NCBI RefSeq assembly: GCF_003477705.1
Contig: NZ_QUDV01000005.1
Location: 62,001 to 126,000, forward strand
Length of the DNA stretch: 64,000 nucleotides
Reading direction: 5' to 3'
Origin: Dorea sp. AF36-15AT
GTDB lineage: Bacteria > Bacillota > Clostridia > Lachnospirales > Lachnospiraceae
Shown here: piece by piece, positions 17,686 through 25,700 of the stretch
Layout: each line of letters begins with the position of its first letter
How positions within the stretch are numbered: the first letter of the stretch is position 1
Made by a program: the position numbers and the translations under genes
The notes under the pieces: generated by a model
Told to the model about the DNA's origin: nothing
Database searches by the model: none
What the model saw: only the letters and a program-made list of their open reading frames with translations

Positions 17686-17821
17686 ATCGTTCAGAGCCAC
17701 GCAGAATCTCAGTTCAGGGATGTGTCGTGTTTACACGAACAAGATCCCTGAACTGAGATTCTATGTGGTGGATACGCACACTGATGAAATGCGAAGCATT
17801 TTGGAAGTGGCTCTGAACGAT
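17686..17821. repeat. 136-bp nested palindromic element
   Basis: Perfect 15-bp outer arms ATCGTTCAGAGCCAC (17686-17700) and its complement (17807-17821) enclose a perfect 19-bp stem, AGAATCTCAGTTCAGGGAT (17703-17721) with 17744-17762. That stem is capped by a 6-bp hairpin TCGTGT/ACACGA (17725-17738). Beyond it are two smaller hairpins, TGTG/CACA (about 17764-17780) and AAATGC-GAA-GCATTT (17788-17802). As RNA this is a multi-branched junction; as DNA it is a cruciform or MITE-like unit. It lies after a terminator and ends 32 bases before the methyltransferase gene. No T run follows and no clear target duplication flanks it. Confidence 0.7.
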
Positions 17822-17853
17822 GATTAAGATAGAGGAAATGGATAGGATAGAAG

Positions 17854-19224
17854 ATGAAAAAAGGACAGATCGTAGAAGGAATTGTAACGAAGGTAGATTT
17901 CCCGAATAAAGGAATTGTGAAAGTCGAGGGAGAGGAAAAGACTCTGATCGTAAAAAATGCCATACAGGGACAGAAGGTGAAGGCATCGATTAATAAGATG
18001 CGCAAAGGCAAAGCAGAAGGAAGACTCTTGGAAGTGCTGGAGCCGTCAGCGGACGAAGTGACATCACCATGTCCGCATTTTGGAGCTTGCGGAGGCTGTA
18101 CGTATCAGTCATTACCATATGAATGTCAGCTTCATATGAAGGAAGAACAGGTTAAAGCCATGATGGATGAGGCTGTTAACGGTGATTATGTATGGGAAGG
18201 TGTCAGTCCAAGCCCTGCAATCAGCGAATATCGCAATAAGATGGAATTCTCATTTGGTGATGAATATAAAGACGGACCGTTGGCACTCGGTATGCACAAG
18301 CGCGGAAGTTTTCATGATATTGTCAATGTGCCGGAATGTCAGATTGTAGATCAGGATTTCCGTAAGATTCTTACTTGTACATTAGAGTGTGCGTCAGAGA
18401 GTGGACTTCCGTATTATCATAAAATGCGTCACGATGGATATTTCCGTCATCTGCTGGTACGAAAAGCTGTAAAGACCGGACAGATTCTTGTCGATCTGGT
18501 AACGACAACAGAGTCGGATGCATTTGATATGAAGAAATGGGCAGAAGCACTGCAGAATCTGGAACTGAAAGGAAGTATCGCAGGCATTCTGCATACCTCT
18601 AATGACAGTCTGGCAGATGTGGTAAAAGACGAAGGAACCGAGATCATCTACGGACAGAATTATTTCTATGAAGAACTGCTGGGATTGAAATTCAAGATCA
18701 CACCGTTCTCATTCTTTCAGACTAATTCGCTGGGAGCAGAAGTATTGTACGAAAAAGCAAGAGAATATATTGGAGACACCAAAGATAAAGTCGTATTCGA
18801 TCTGTACAGCGGAACCGGAACCATCGCACAGATCCTTGCTCCAGTCGCAAAGAAAGTCGTTGGCGTAGAGATCGTAGAAGAAGCAGTAGAGGCAGCCAAA
18901 GAAAATGCGGCACTGAACGGACTGGATAATTGCTCATTTTGGGCCGGTGATGTACTAAAAGTAATCGATGAACTGGGCGAAGTACCAGATCTGATCATGC
19001 TCGATCCACCGCGTGACGGCGTACATCCAAAGGCACTGGAGAAGATTTGCAATTTTGGCGTGGATAGACTGGTGTATATTGCATGTAAGCCGACCAGTCT
19101 TGCAAGAGATCTTGAGATGCTGCAGGGAAGAGGGTATAGAGTGGAAAGGATCGCGTGCATCGATTTATTCCCGAGTACAGTACACGTTGAGACGGTGTGC
19201 CTTCTGTCAAGAAAAGCCCAATAA
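17854..19224 (+). CDS. rlmD: 23S rRNA (uracil-5-)-methyltransferase, RlmD/RumA type
   Basis: SAM-dependent m5U methyltransferase of the TrmA/RlmD family, 456 residues. An N-terminal TRAM domain (about 1-60) is followed by the Fe-S cysteines CPHFGACGGC (Cys73, 79, 82) with a fourth in PECQ. The Rossmann methyltransferase domain contains FSFFQTN, DLYSGTGTIAQ and LDPPRDGVH, and the nucleophile Cys is in YIACKPTSLARD. The C-terminal CIDLFPSTVHVETVCLL is the standard ending. In Firmicutes such proteins (RlmCD) can modify two positions of 23S rRNA. The ribosome site is weak, and the 136-bp palindrome lies just upstream in the leader, so translation may be influenced by it. Confidence 0.92.
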   Translation: MKKGQIVEGIVTKVDFPNKGIVKVEGEEKTLIVKNAIQGQKVKASINKMRKGKAEGRLLEVLEPSADEVTSPCPHFGACGGCTYQSLPYECQLHMKEEQVKAMMDEAVNGDYVWEGVSPSPAISEYRNKMEFSFGDEYKDGPLALGMHKRGSFHDIVNVPECQIVDQDFRKILTCTLECASESGLPYYHKMRHDGYFRHLLVRKAVKTGQILVDLVTTTESDAFDMKKWAEALQNLELKGSIAGILHTSNDSLADVVKDEGTEIIYGQNYFYEELLGLKFKITPFSFFQTNSLGAEVLYEKAREYIGDTKDKVVFDLYSGTGTIAQILAPVAKKVVGVEIVEEAVEAAKENAALNGLDNCSFWAGDVLKVIDELGEVPDLIMLDPPRDGVHPKALEKICNFGVDRLVYIACKPTSLARDLEMLQGRGYRVERIACIDLFPSTVHVETVCLLSRKAQ

Positions 19225-19504
19225 ATCAAAGGATTGCGCCGATTTGGGGCAAAAAGGGTTGTGTGTTTCAGTTTCCGCAGAAGACACATGCGGAAACGGA
19301 TTTACCCCAGGGGTAAGATTTTTGGAATTGTTGATATACATTTTGGCAAAAGGGATACCTTTTCGCAAAAGAGACCAGCTATGAAAAGTCAACCATAAAT
19401 TAGCAAAAAATTTCTTTTTCATATCGGTGGTAAAAAAGGGTAACTTTAATAGAGCTCCCTTAAGGTGCTTTTTCAAAATCTATCGATATTGGTATACAGA
19501 CCTC
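19225..19504. other. Intergenic DNA between rlmD and the IS110 transposase
   Basis: About 280 bases without a convincing gene. It holds a perfect hairpin GTTTCCGCA/TGCGGAAAC (19271-19279 with 19289-19297) and a TTACCCC/GGGGTAA palindrome (19302-19316) followed by GATTTTT, which could act as the rlmD terminator. Some of the distal part (about 19430-19504) probably belongs to the IS110 end. Confidence 0.5.
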
Positions 19505-20674
19505 TTATTCGAGGTTAAATTCTACTTCGTCAGTGAGCATCTTCCAGATGACTCTGACAAGCTTGCCGGCACAGTGCCCAAGTGCATTGTAGTGAGACCG
19601 GCCTTCAGCCCTCTTGACATCATAATAAGCCTTGAAGGTTACATTGTTCCTTACAACGTTCCAAGCTGCATTTACAAGGGCATATCGTAAGACACGAGAG
19701 CCACGTTTGGACATTCTTGTTGTCTTAGCCTGGAAGTTACCAGACTGATAGACAGAAGGATCCAACCCTGCAAAAGCAAGCAGCTTGTTTGGATTGGAGA
19801 AACGGTGAATATCACCTATTTCACCAAGGATCATCCCACCATTGATATAACCGATACCAGGAATGGTTATGATGACAGAATCATTGAATTTCATGATATC
19901 CGTCATCTCAGCTTCAATCGTATCTAATTGGCTATCCAGTAACTCGATTTGTTGAATGGTTTGAGTTATCTGAATAGATATAGCGCTGTCGTTAGCACCG
20001 ACAGACTTCTGTGCGAGAACTCTTAATTCTTTGGCCTGCTCTTTAGTAAAGTGTCCGTGCGAGTTCACTTTGAGCAGATTTGCCAGATGAGTCATATACA
20101 TGGAAGCAATCTCTTTTGGAGAAGGTGCTTCTTTTAAAAGAGCATAGACAGCATTCTGATGCAGACCGGATTTGAAAAAATATTGAATCTCCGGGAATAC
20201 CTGATCAACATAGGTTGTCAGTTGGATTTTCAATCGGGTGCGTTGCTTAATGGTTTTCTGCCGAAAGCGCCCCAAGGCCTTAAGATCCATCATATTGAGG
20301 TCATAGAAACCGATGAATCTGAGGTCATCCTGCATCATAAGAGTTTTAGCAATCACATATGTGTCGACCTTATCTGTCTTAGTTTTGCGAATGTTGTTTT
20401 TACGCATCTGACAGGTTTTGATGGGGTTCAACACACACACTTGGTAAAACTTAGCAACAAGGTATCGAACAAGGTTGTCACCGTAGTGTGCCGTTGACTC
20501 AAGACCGATGATGATGCTGTTCTTGTCGAATGATTCGAGCTTAGAGACCAGCAGTTGGAAGCCATCAGCGTCGTTTGTGAATTTGAACGGCTCAAGAATT
20601 ATTTCACCGTCGGAAGAAATCGCAGCGGCGAAATGGTTAAGCTTGGCAATATCAATGCCTACATAAATTTTCAT
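19505..20674 (-). mobile_element. IS110 family transposase
   Basis: Complete 389-residue IS110-type recombinase. The N-terminal RuvC-like domain has its DEDD acids: Asp8 in VGIDIAK, Glu59 in GLESTAHY, and Asp101/Asp104 in [11 protein letters not shown]. The C-terminal Transposase_20 domain has [18 protein letters not shown] and [12 protein letters not shown], which carries the catalytic Ser. Start at ATG 20674 (GAGAGG ahead) rather than an upstream in-frame start at 20722. IS110 elements lack ordinary terminal inverted repeats, so exact ends cannot be set by eye. Members of this family are guided by a bridge (seek) RNA from a non-coding end, here expected upstream of the gene at 20675-20900. 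Confidence 0.93.
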
Positions 20675-20759
20675 GAGGTTGTACCTCTCTTTCCTAAAGT
20701 CTGATACCATGATATCCACCATCGATTATCATCGTAGACCTGATAGAAATAAGTACTCT

Positions 20760-20881
20760 GAGTGAAAAACACTCCGGCAACATCCAGCTGATAAACAATT
20801 CAGATAAAGGTAGCGGCAATACACTCCAGTCGAGTAGTCAAGCTACAGGGAAAAATCAAAAGTCCATAGTATCTGAATTGT
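20760..20881 (-). ncRNA. Candidate IS110 bridge RNA region
   Basis: The non-coding DNA just upstream of the IS110 gene contains a 12-bp perfect stem (20795-20806 with 20870-20881, arm ACAATTCAGATA). Nested inside it are GTAGC/GCTAC, then ACTC/GAGT, and beside it lies GAGTG-AAAAA-CACTC (20760-20774). IS110-group elements encode a structured guide RNA with two binding loops at this place and on this strand. Position and nested stems fit; the guide loops themselves were not assigned and the RNA ends are guesses. Confidence 0.45.
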
Positions 20882-20959
20882 ATTGAACCACGATATTAAA
20901 AGAAAGGAAACGTGTGATAATTAACTTCCTAATTATCATACAAGAAGGAAGATGACGAT

Positions 20960-21589
20960 ATGAGAAGAAGAAAAGAAGAGTATAAGCAAAATAATTTCAA
21001 TGGAAATGTGAATTTTACAGGAAAAACTCAAATTGCAGCAGGAGATATTATCAATAATATCTCGGAAGAGAAGCAAAAGACGGCAAATTATGATCCAGAA
21101 CCAAAATGGCGTAGTCCATTTACTTTAGCTGTTTTAACATGGATTAGCACTATTATTGCAATTGTAGGAATATTTCCGTTTGCCAAAATAGTAAAAAGTA
21201 TAGTTTGCTTTTTTAGAGGGATGAATGGAAATACAATAAGTTTAGATATGCAGAAATATTCTATTATTTTTATAATATTTGTATTTTTATTTTTAATCTT
21301 TTTTACACTTAGAAGAATTGCTAAAAAGCAAACGAGACATCCTTTGTTTTTCAATTTTGCAATTAGTGGTTATGGGAATAGATTGACCATAGAGAAAATA
21401 CATATTGAAGGATGCCCTCAATGTGGGGGCAAAATGAAATATTATAATAAACCAGTGGAATGGAGAGAAATTCTTCGTAGTGATGGAAGCACGAAACGTG
21501 AAGTGACAAAAAGAATACCTGTGTTAGAATGTAGGCGAAATGCAGAACATTGGTATGCAGTTGATCCTGCCGAGGACAGGGTAAAGTAG
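20960..21589 (+). CDS. Hypothetical two-TM protein with zinc-ribbon-like CxxC
   Basis: Not recognised; 209 residues and AT-rich compared with its neighbours, suggesting transfer. Residues 10-35 are Asn/Gly/Ile rich (NNFNGNVNFTGKTQIAAGD), a beta-type repeat style also met in some accessory and effector proteins. Two hydrophobic segments follow (about 55-80 and 98-120). A cytoplasmic tail holds CPQCGGKM (about 155-162) and a later Cys in VLECRRN, a possible zinc ribbon. RBS AAGGAAG precedes ATG 20960. Directly upstream a 12-bp inverted repeat (20912-20923 with 20930-20941) presents CTTCC in its loop, complementary to the GGAAG of the ribosome site. It follows the IS110 element and is probably a passenger gene. 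Confidence 0.6.
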   Translation: MRRRKEEYKQNNFNGNVNFTGKTQIAAGDIINNISEEKQKTANYDPEPKWRSPFTLAVLTWISTIIAIVGIFPFAKIVKSIVCFFRGMNGNTISLDMQKYSIIFIIFVFLFLIFFTLRRIAKKQTRHPLFFNFAISGYGNRLTIEKIHIEGCPQCGGKMKYYNKPVEWREILRSDGSTKREVTKRIPVLECRRNAEHWYAVDPAEDRVK

Positions 21590-21918
21590 TAACATTAAAA
21601 GGAATTTTCAAATGGTTAAGGTGTTTACCCCACCCTTAAGTTAATAGTGTCACTTTCGCTATGCAGTATAAAATCAAAGTTCAGGGGAATATTGAAACGG
21701 TTTGTCTGCTTTCAAAGAAACCTTGATTTTCTGCGGTTTGTGGGATATTAAGGAGCAAAAATGGATGTGTATTTTGTAGCCTTATGAATGAACCATTTGA
21801 ATATCATAGCAGAGGGGTGTTTTGAGACTTTGCTGAATAATAGGCTTTTGCTAAAAGGTATCAATTTTGTGAAAATGTATGATACCTTCTGGCGGGAGCC
21901 TTTTTGTATAAAGATAAC

Positions 21919-21947
21919 TTGACTTATAAATCTTACTGATGTAATAA
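21919..21947 (+). promoter_or_regulatory. Promoter with BlaI/MecI-type operator 1
   Basis: TTGACT (21919-21924), 17 bases, TAATAA (21942-21947). The spacer and -10 hold ATCTTACTGATGTAATA (21930-21946), a TTAC-n4-GTAA palindrome like the operators of BlaI/MecI repressors. Repressor binding there would block RNA polymerase. Confidence 0.6.
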
Positions 21948-22014
21948 AAAGAGAGGAGGAATATATAGTATAATATATGATACATCAAACGAAGAGAAAT
22001 TTTTTTACATCAAA

Positions 22015-22031
22015 ATCTTACGAATGTAATA
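22015..22031. promoter_or_regulatory. BlaI/MecI-type operator 2
   Basis: ATCTTACGAATGTAATA matches operator 1 at 15 of 17 bases and lies 85 bases downstream of it. Two operators before one gene are usual for BlaI/MecI control. Confidence 0.55.
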
Positions 22032-22183
22032 TTTTGAGGATATAACGTACATTGAAAATAGAATATGACCATTTCGACTATCGTCTCAATGGAGATACTC
22101 GTCAAATGGCATTTCATGCAAGCATGAATGCCGCTTGACTTGTTATTTACCATATCAGCAAAGCAAAATGAATGGGGGTCAAT

Positions 22184-22894
22184 ATGAAGAAAGGAAAAAG
22201 CAGAAACAAGCGAAAGAAAACAAGAAGCAGGCTCCTATGGATTGCGATTGCTATTATAGGAATAGCTGCGGTAATTTCTGCAGTATGCGTGGCAGGAATG
22301 TTGGCAACAAAGGAAAATGCCTGGAGGACACCAGAAGAACTTCTGGTGGAGTACATGGATCATATTCCAAAACAGGAGTATGAAGAAATGTATGCGATGC
22401 TACATATTGAGGCATCGAGGAATGTCAGTCAGGAGGATTTTGTAACTCGAAATTCAGCTATTTATGAAGGTATAGAAGTCCAGAATATGGCTGTTTAGAT
22501 TATTGCATATGATGAGGAGCAAATGGCGGTAACCTACCAGACTTCTTTTGATACAGTTGCAGGAAATATCAGCTTTGAGAATGAAGCACTCTTCCTAAAG
22601 GGCGAAGATGGATATAAGTTGGTTTGGGATGATTCCATGATTTTTCCGAATCTGACTTCTACAGATAAAGTAAGAGTTTCCACTACACAGGCAGTAAGAG
22701 GAGAAATTCTGGATAGGAACGGACGTGTCCTTGCAGGAAAAGGTATAGCTTCTTCGGTTGGAATCGTTCCAGGCAAGTTAGAAAACAGAGAGGAAGCAAT
22801 CGCACAGATTGCAGAACTGTTGGAAACAACTCCGGAAGCGATAGAAAAGAAGCTGTCGGCACAGTGGGTAAATGAACTGTTCCCCGTCAAGTAG
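22184..22894 (+). pseudogene. Broken MecA-like penicillin-binding protein (N-terminal part only)
   Basis: The frame encodes a basic N-terminus, one TM helix (about residues 15-38) and an NTF2-like MecA_N domain (ENAWRTPEELLVEYMDHI through DGYKLVWDDSMIFPNL). The beginning of the PBP dimerisation domain follows (RVSTTQAVRGEILDRNGRVLAGKG). An in-frame TAG at 22496-22498 interrupts the MecA_N domain. A second stop at 22892 ends the frame before the transpeptidase domain, so no SxxK active site exists. Full-length relatives are about 670-700 residues. Start at ATG 22184 after GGGGGT. Upstream are two BlaI-type operators, but no blaI or blaR1 gene is in the window. The missing 3' half was probably lost together with the IS3 insertion next door. 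Confidence 0.8.
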
Positions 22895-22919
22895 ACAATT
22901 GAAAAAATATAAATTTTTC

Positions 22920-22950
22920 CTGCCAGTAGAAATTATCTGCTGGCAGTTTT
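22920..22950 (+). terminator. Hairpin with T run at the pseudogene/IS3 junction
   Basis: CTGCCAG/CTGGCAG (22920-22926 with 22940-22946) followed by TTTT. It lies between the broken PBP and the end of the IS3 remnant and may be part of the IS end. Confidence 0.5.
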
Positions 22951-23680
22951 ATGCAGCTTGCAAGTAAATTTTGTGTTTTTCCATTGGTGTTAAAATTCCG
23001 AGATTCCTTTGCAAGCGTTTATTGTTGTAGTAATCTATATAATCTTCGATCATTTTTACGAGAGCCTGTCTTGTGCACCCGTTGTTAGAATACTTGATAG
23101 TTGATTTTATATTAAGTTTACGGCAAATGCGTAGCACACGTTTATCGTTTACATCAATACCATGATATCGTTCCAGATCATCTCTGATCCTTCGATAGCC
23201 TTTATCTGGTGACTCTGTATGAATCTTTTCTATCTCATCAGCAATAAGTCTATTCTTTTGTTCACTTTCAGGAATTTCTCTATGTAACCATTTATAGTAA
23301 GAGGCTCTGGAAACTCTGCCAAGTTTACAAAGTGCAGCAATTGGATAATTATGTTCTTCGTGTTCTTCTTTGATTGCCTGATATATATGTTCATGACGAA
23401 TCAGGCTTAGCCCCGCCTCCTCTCTATTTCTTCGAGTTTTTTTAAGAAAGATGCTTCCATTTCAGCACGTGCTTTCTCTGCTTTTAAAATTTTAACTTCA
23501 GCACGCAGCTTTTCTAATTCACTCATCTCGTTGGGACTTTTTCGTTTGCCACGGTTATCTCTTAAAGCTTCCACTCCACCAGCTTCATATTTGACTATAT
23601 AAATACGAGCCTGTTGATAGGACACTTGGTATTGTTCTGCTGTTTGGGCATAATTATGATCATGTGGCTGAATATTCGAA
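22949..23680 (-). pseudogene. IS3 family (IS150-like) remnant with internal deletion
   Basis: OrfA is cut at its 5' end near 23680 and runs to 23407 (YQQARIYIVKYEAGGVEALRD, then a coiled-coil LEKLRAEVKILKAEKARAEME). A T7 run at 23437-23443 (A7 on the coding strand) is at the usual place for programmed -1 frameshifting into orfB. OrfB then reads IYQAIKEEHEEHNYPIAALC and the HTH_21 segment SYYKWLHRE to LERYHGIDVNDKRVLRICRK. It jumps directly to the C-terminal DYIDYYNNKRLQRNLGILTP. The whole DDE catalytic core between them is missing, so it cannot transpose by itself. It truncates the genes on both sides. Confidence 0.85.
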
Positions 23681-23685
23681 AGTAG

Positions 23686-24018
23686 ATGACGGACGATCCA
23701 GAGCAGTGCATAGAGTTGTTGCTAGACTGGAGAAATATGAAATACACGGATCTCGGTGACTTGATTGATAGAGATCCGAAAACAATCAGCCGTACCGTTA
23801 AAGGGAAAACAGCTCCGAATCTGAACACTGCTGTGTTGATTTGTTTCGGGCTTAACTTGCCACCAATGATAAGCGAGAAGCTGTTGGATGTTTTGGGATG
23901 TAAGCTGAAACCGTTTGATCCAGAACATCAGTGGATTAGTGAAGCCTTACATGTGAAGTACCCGGAACCACTGTGGGCTGTTAAAGAATATCTTGAGCAA
24001 TATGATGTAGCAATTTAA
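23686..24018 (+). pseudogene. C-terminal fragment of an HTH-containing protein
   Basis: 110 codons are open, but there is no ribosome site before the ATG at 23686 and a stop codon directly precedes it. The 5' end abuts the IS3 remnant, so this is most likely the tail of a longer gene cut by the insertion. The visible part has an XRE-like HTH (KYTDLGDLIDRDPKTISRTVKG, about residues 19-40) followed by LPPMISEKLLDVLGCKL. Similar HTH tails are found in some ImmA/IrrE-type metallopeptidase and phage-like regulators; that assignment is only a suggestion. Two hairpins with a T run close it downstream. Confidence 0.55.
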
Positions 24019-24037
24019 AAATTTATTTTATAAAAAA

Positions 24038-24097
24038 ACGGACATGCCATGTCCGTTGCTAGAGTGACCTGGAAGAAGAAAACTTCCGGGTCTTTTT
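24038..24097 (+). terminator. Tandem hairpins ending in a terminator
   Basis: ACGGACAT-GCC-ATGTCCGT (24038-24056) is followed by GACCTGGAAG/CTTCCGGGTC (24066-24075 with 24083-24092, one wobble) and TTTTT. The first palindrome recurs in related form at 25699-25713. Confidence 0.7.
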
Positions 24098-24129
24098 ACT
24101 ATGCAGCAAAAAAAGAAAGCTTGATTGCA

Positions 24130-24191
24130 AATATATGCAATAACAAAAGTGGTATTGCATATATTGACAAAAAATGTGAATGGTGTATAAT
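24130..24191 (+). promoter_or_regulatory. Strong promoter overlapped by a 13-bp palindromic operator
   Basis: TTGACA (24164-24169), 16 bases, TATAAT (24186-24191). A perfect inverted repeat AATATATGCAATA / TATTGCATATATT (24130-24142, 24153-24165) reaches into the -35 box. It is best explained as the operator of the XRE regulator encoded immediately downstream. Confidence 0.7.
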
Positions 24192-24222
24192 AATATCATC
24201 AAAATGCAAAGGAGACACTGCT

Positions 24223-25368
24223 ATGTCAGAAGAACGAAAATTAGCTGATGTTAAAATTAGCGACATCAAAGATGTAGACATAATGCGTGGTTTCATAGCA
24301 ACTGCGGGTATGGGACTCTGCAATAAAGATGAAATCTTGGATAAAAAGCAGGTGGTAGAAGATAAACTAGATGATATAAATAGCCATCTTGCAGAACTTG
24401 AGGATGCACTGCAAAGGTGGGAACGCACGGAGCAAAGTTCATCATCAAAGGAAAGCTATGATCTTATCGAAGAATATGGAACGGAGGAGAGCATACGTAA
24501 TCGTCTGGATGTACTGAATAAGGAACGTACTCAGTGGGCAGGTTTTCTTACTCAGTTGGAGTCATACTTAAGTGAATGTAAAAATTTTAATAAAACGCTT
24601 TGTTTTTCAAATATTCGGGAATTATTACGTCAAAATCCAGATGTTAAAATAGGCCAGATTGAAAAGGAAGCAGGAATCAGATTAGGATATATGTCTCGTC
24701 TGGAGAAGGATGGAAATACATCCGAGCCGAGTATGGAATTTGTTGTAACGGCAGCAAAGCTTCTTAAGGTTAGTGTTGATACCTTGATATCTGTCGATCT
24801 TACTGGACTTACACCGACAGAGCAGTATATTACAAGTTTCTTCGATAAATTAAAGGAAGATACATTAAAGGATAGGCTCGATTGGAATCGAGAGACAGCG
24901 TTTAATTTGAATCGAATGGAGCCGGATATGAATGGTTTCGTATACCATCCTCTGTTTGCAGAAGAAACATTTTATGAGGAGACAGACTGTGAATATCCGC
25001 AGGAAGTAACTAGAATCGTATTCAATTCAAAGACCTTTGGTCCCAAGACATATATTGCCGGAGATTGTTTTAATCTTAGATTAAAAAATGGAACAACTCT
25101 TTATCTTATGGATATTGAGAAGAGCGTTCATAAAGTTGGAGATTCTTCTACAGCTGCTAAAGAAGCCTGGATGTATGTACCGTCCAAGGGAAGTCAATTG
25201 TTGGTAGCCTCACAGGATGATACACCAGTTGCTCCGTTTCTTGAGTTACTGTTCTCAACTGTAAAGGAGCGTATGGAACATCCGAAGGTAAACAATGACG
25301 TGATGTATGCAATTGATGCATTCATGAAGGATGATATAGCTGATGACATGGATGAAATGCCATTCTAA
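24223..25368 (+). CDS. XRE-type HTH regulator with N-terminal coiled coil
   Basis: 381 residues. The N-terminal third is helical and charged, probably a coiled coil (KKQVVEDKLDDINSHLAELED). An XRE HTH lies near residues 140-190 (NIRELLRQNPDVKIGQIEKE, then RLGYMSRLEKDGNTSEPSMEF and a typical KLLKVSVDTLI). The C-terminal half is a mostly beta region of unknown fold with TYIAGDCFNLRLKNGTTLYL. Start at ATG 24223 after AAAGGAGAC. It has its own near-consensus promoter overlapped by a perfect palindrome, so autoregulation is likely. The following small ORF starts 17 bases after the stop. Together they look like a control module of a lost mobile element. Confidence 0.8.
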   Translation: MSEERKLADVKISDIKDVDIMRGFIATAGMGLCNKDEILDKKQVVEDKLDDINSHLAELEDALQRWERTEQSSSSKESYDLIEEYGTEESIRNRLDVLNKERTQWAGFLTQLESYLSECKNFNKTLCFSNIRELLRQNPDVKIGQIEKEAGIRLGYMSRLEKDGNTSEPSMEFVVTAAKLLKVSVDTLISVDLTGLTPTEQYITSFFDKLKEDTLKDRLDWNRETAFNLNRMEPDMNGFVYHPLFAEETFYEETDCEYPQEVTRIVFNSKTFGPKTYIAGDCFNLRLKNGTTLYLMDIEKSVHKVGDSSTAAKEAWMYVPSKGSQLLVASQDDTPVAPFLELLFSTVKERMEHPKVNNDVMYAIDAFMKDDIADDMDEMPF

Positions 25369-25385
25369 GAAGGAGGTTGAGTTGA

Positions 25386-25574
25386 TTGATAAAGACGTCT
25401 ATTAGAAATCTTCACAGCGACAAAGATATACCACCTCGTTTCTGCAATGTTATTGTAAACGGAGATGATGTGACGCTTGAGGTAAAGATAAATAAAAATA
25501 AGTTTGAAACGATTTCTTGGGAAGACATGCAATACCAAGTAAATCAAGCAATAATGAAAGCAGCAAAAGAATGA
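25386..25574 (+). CDS. Small hypothetical protein with TTG start (62 aa)
   Basis: Not recognised. AAGGAGG stands about 8 bases before the TTG at 25386; the other possible TTG at 25382 stops after seven codons. The sequence is beta/alpha-like (CNVIVNGDDVTLEVKINKN, then SWEDMQYQVNQAIMKAAKE), with no membrane segment. It is in the same transcript as the XRE regulator and ends just before a set of large hairpins. It could be a small partner of the regulator, but nothing in the sequence proves this. Confidence 0.55.
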   Translation: MIKTSIRNLHSDKDIPPRFCNVIVNGDDVTLEVKINKNKFETISWEDMQYQVNQAIMKAAKE

Positions 25575-25586
25575 ATTAGAAACTAC

Positions 25587-25700
25587 CGCAAACTGCCCCG
25601 TAAAGAATCGAGGAGCTAACCGCCGGAGTTATCTACAAAAGCCTTTATAGGCAAAGTAGGTAACTCCGGTTTTTTTGTGTTTTACGGCAGTTTTCAGCGG
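25587..25700. repeat. Large nested hairpin with internal terminator
   Basis: Outer arms CCGC...AAACTGCC(CC)GTAAA (25587-25605) and TTTACGGCAGTTTTCAGCGG (25681-25700) enclose CCGGAGTTA/TAACTCCGG (25624-25632 with 25662-25670), with an inner GCC/GGC stem and a T7 run at 25671-25677. The inner part is a good terminator for the XRE operon. The outer arms are not needed for termination. Confidence 0.6.

Noticed and set aside
17781..17821. CTGATGA followed by a small hairpin and GAA inside the nested palindrome, like a hammerhead ribozyme core
   Set aside because: Three extra bases separate the hairpin from GAA, the base after GAA is G, and no UH cleavage site joins the two long stems. The conserved core is not met.
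18717..19289. 190-codon minus-strand frame in rlmD
   Set aside because: Low-complexity Ser/Thr composition and full overlap with a well-defined enzyme gene.
19505..20900. Terminal inverted repeats and target duplication for the IS110 element
   Set aside because: None could be seen, which is normal for IS110; ends are therefore not reported.
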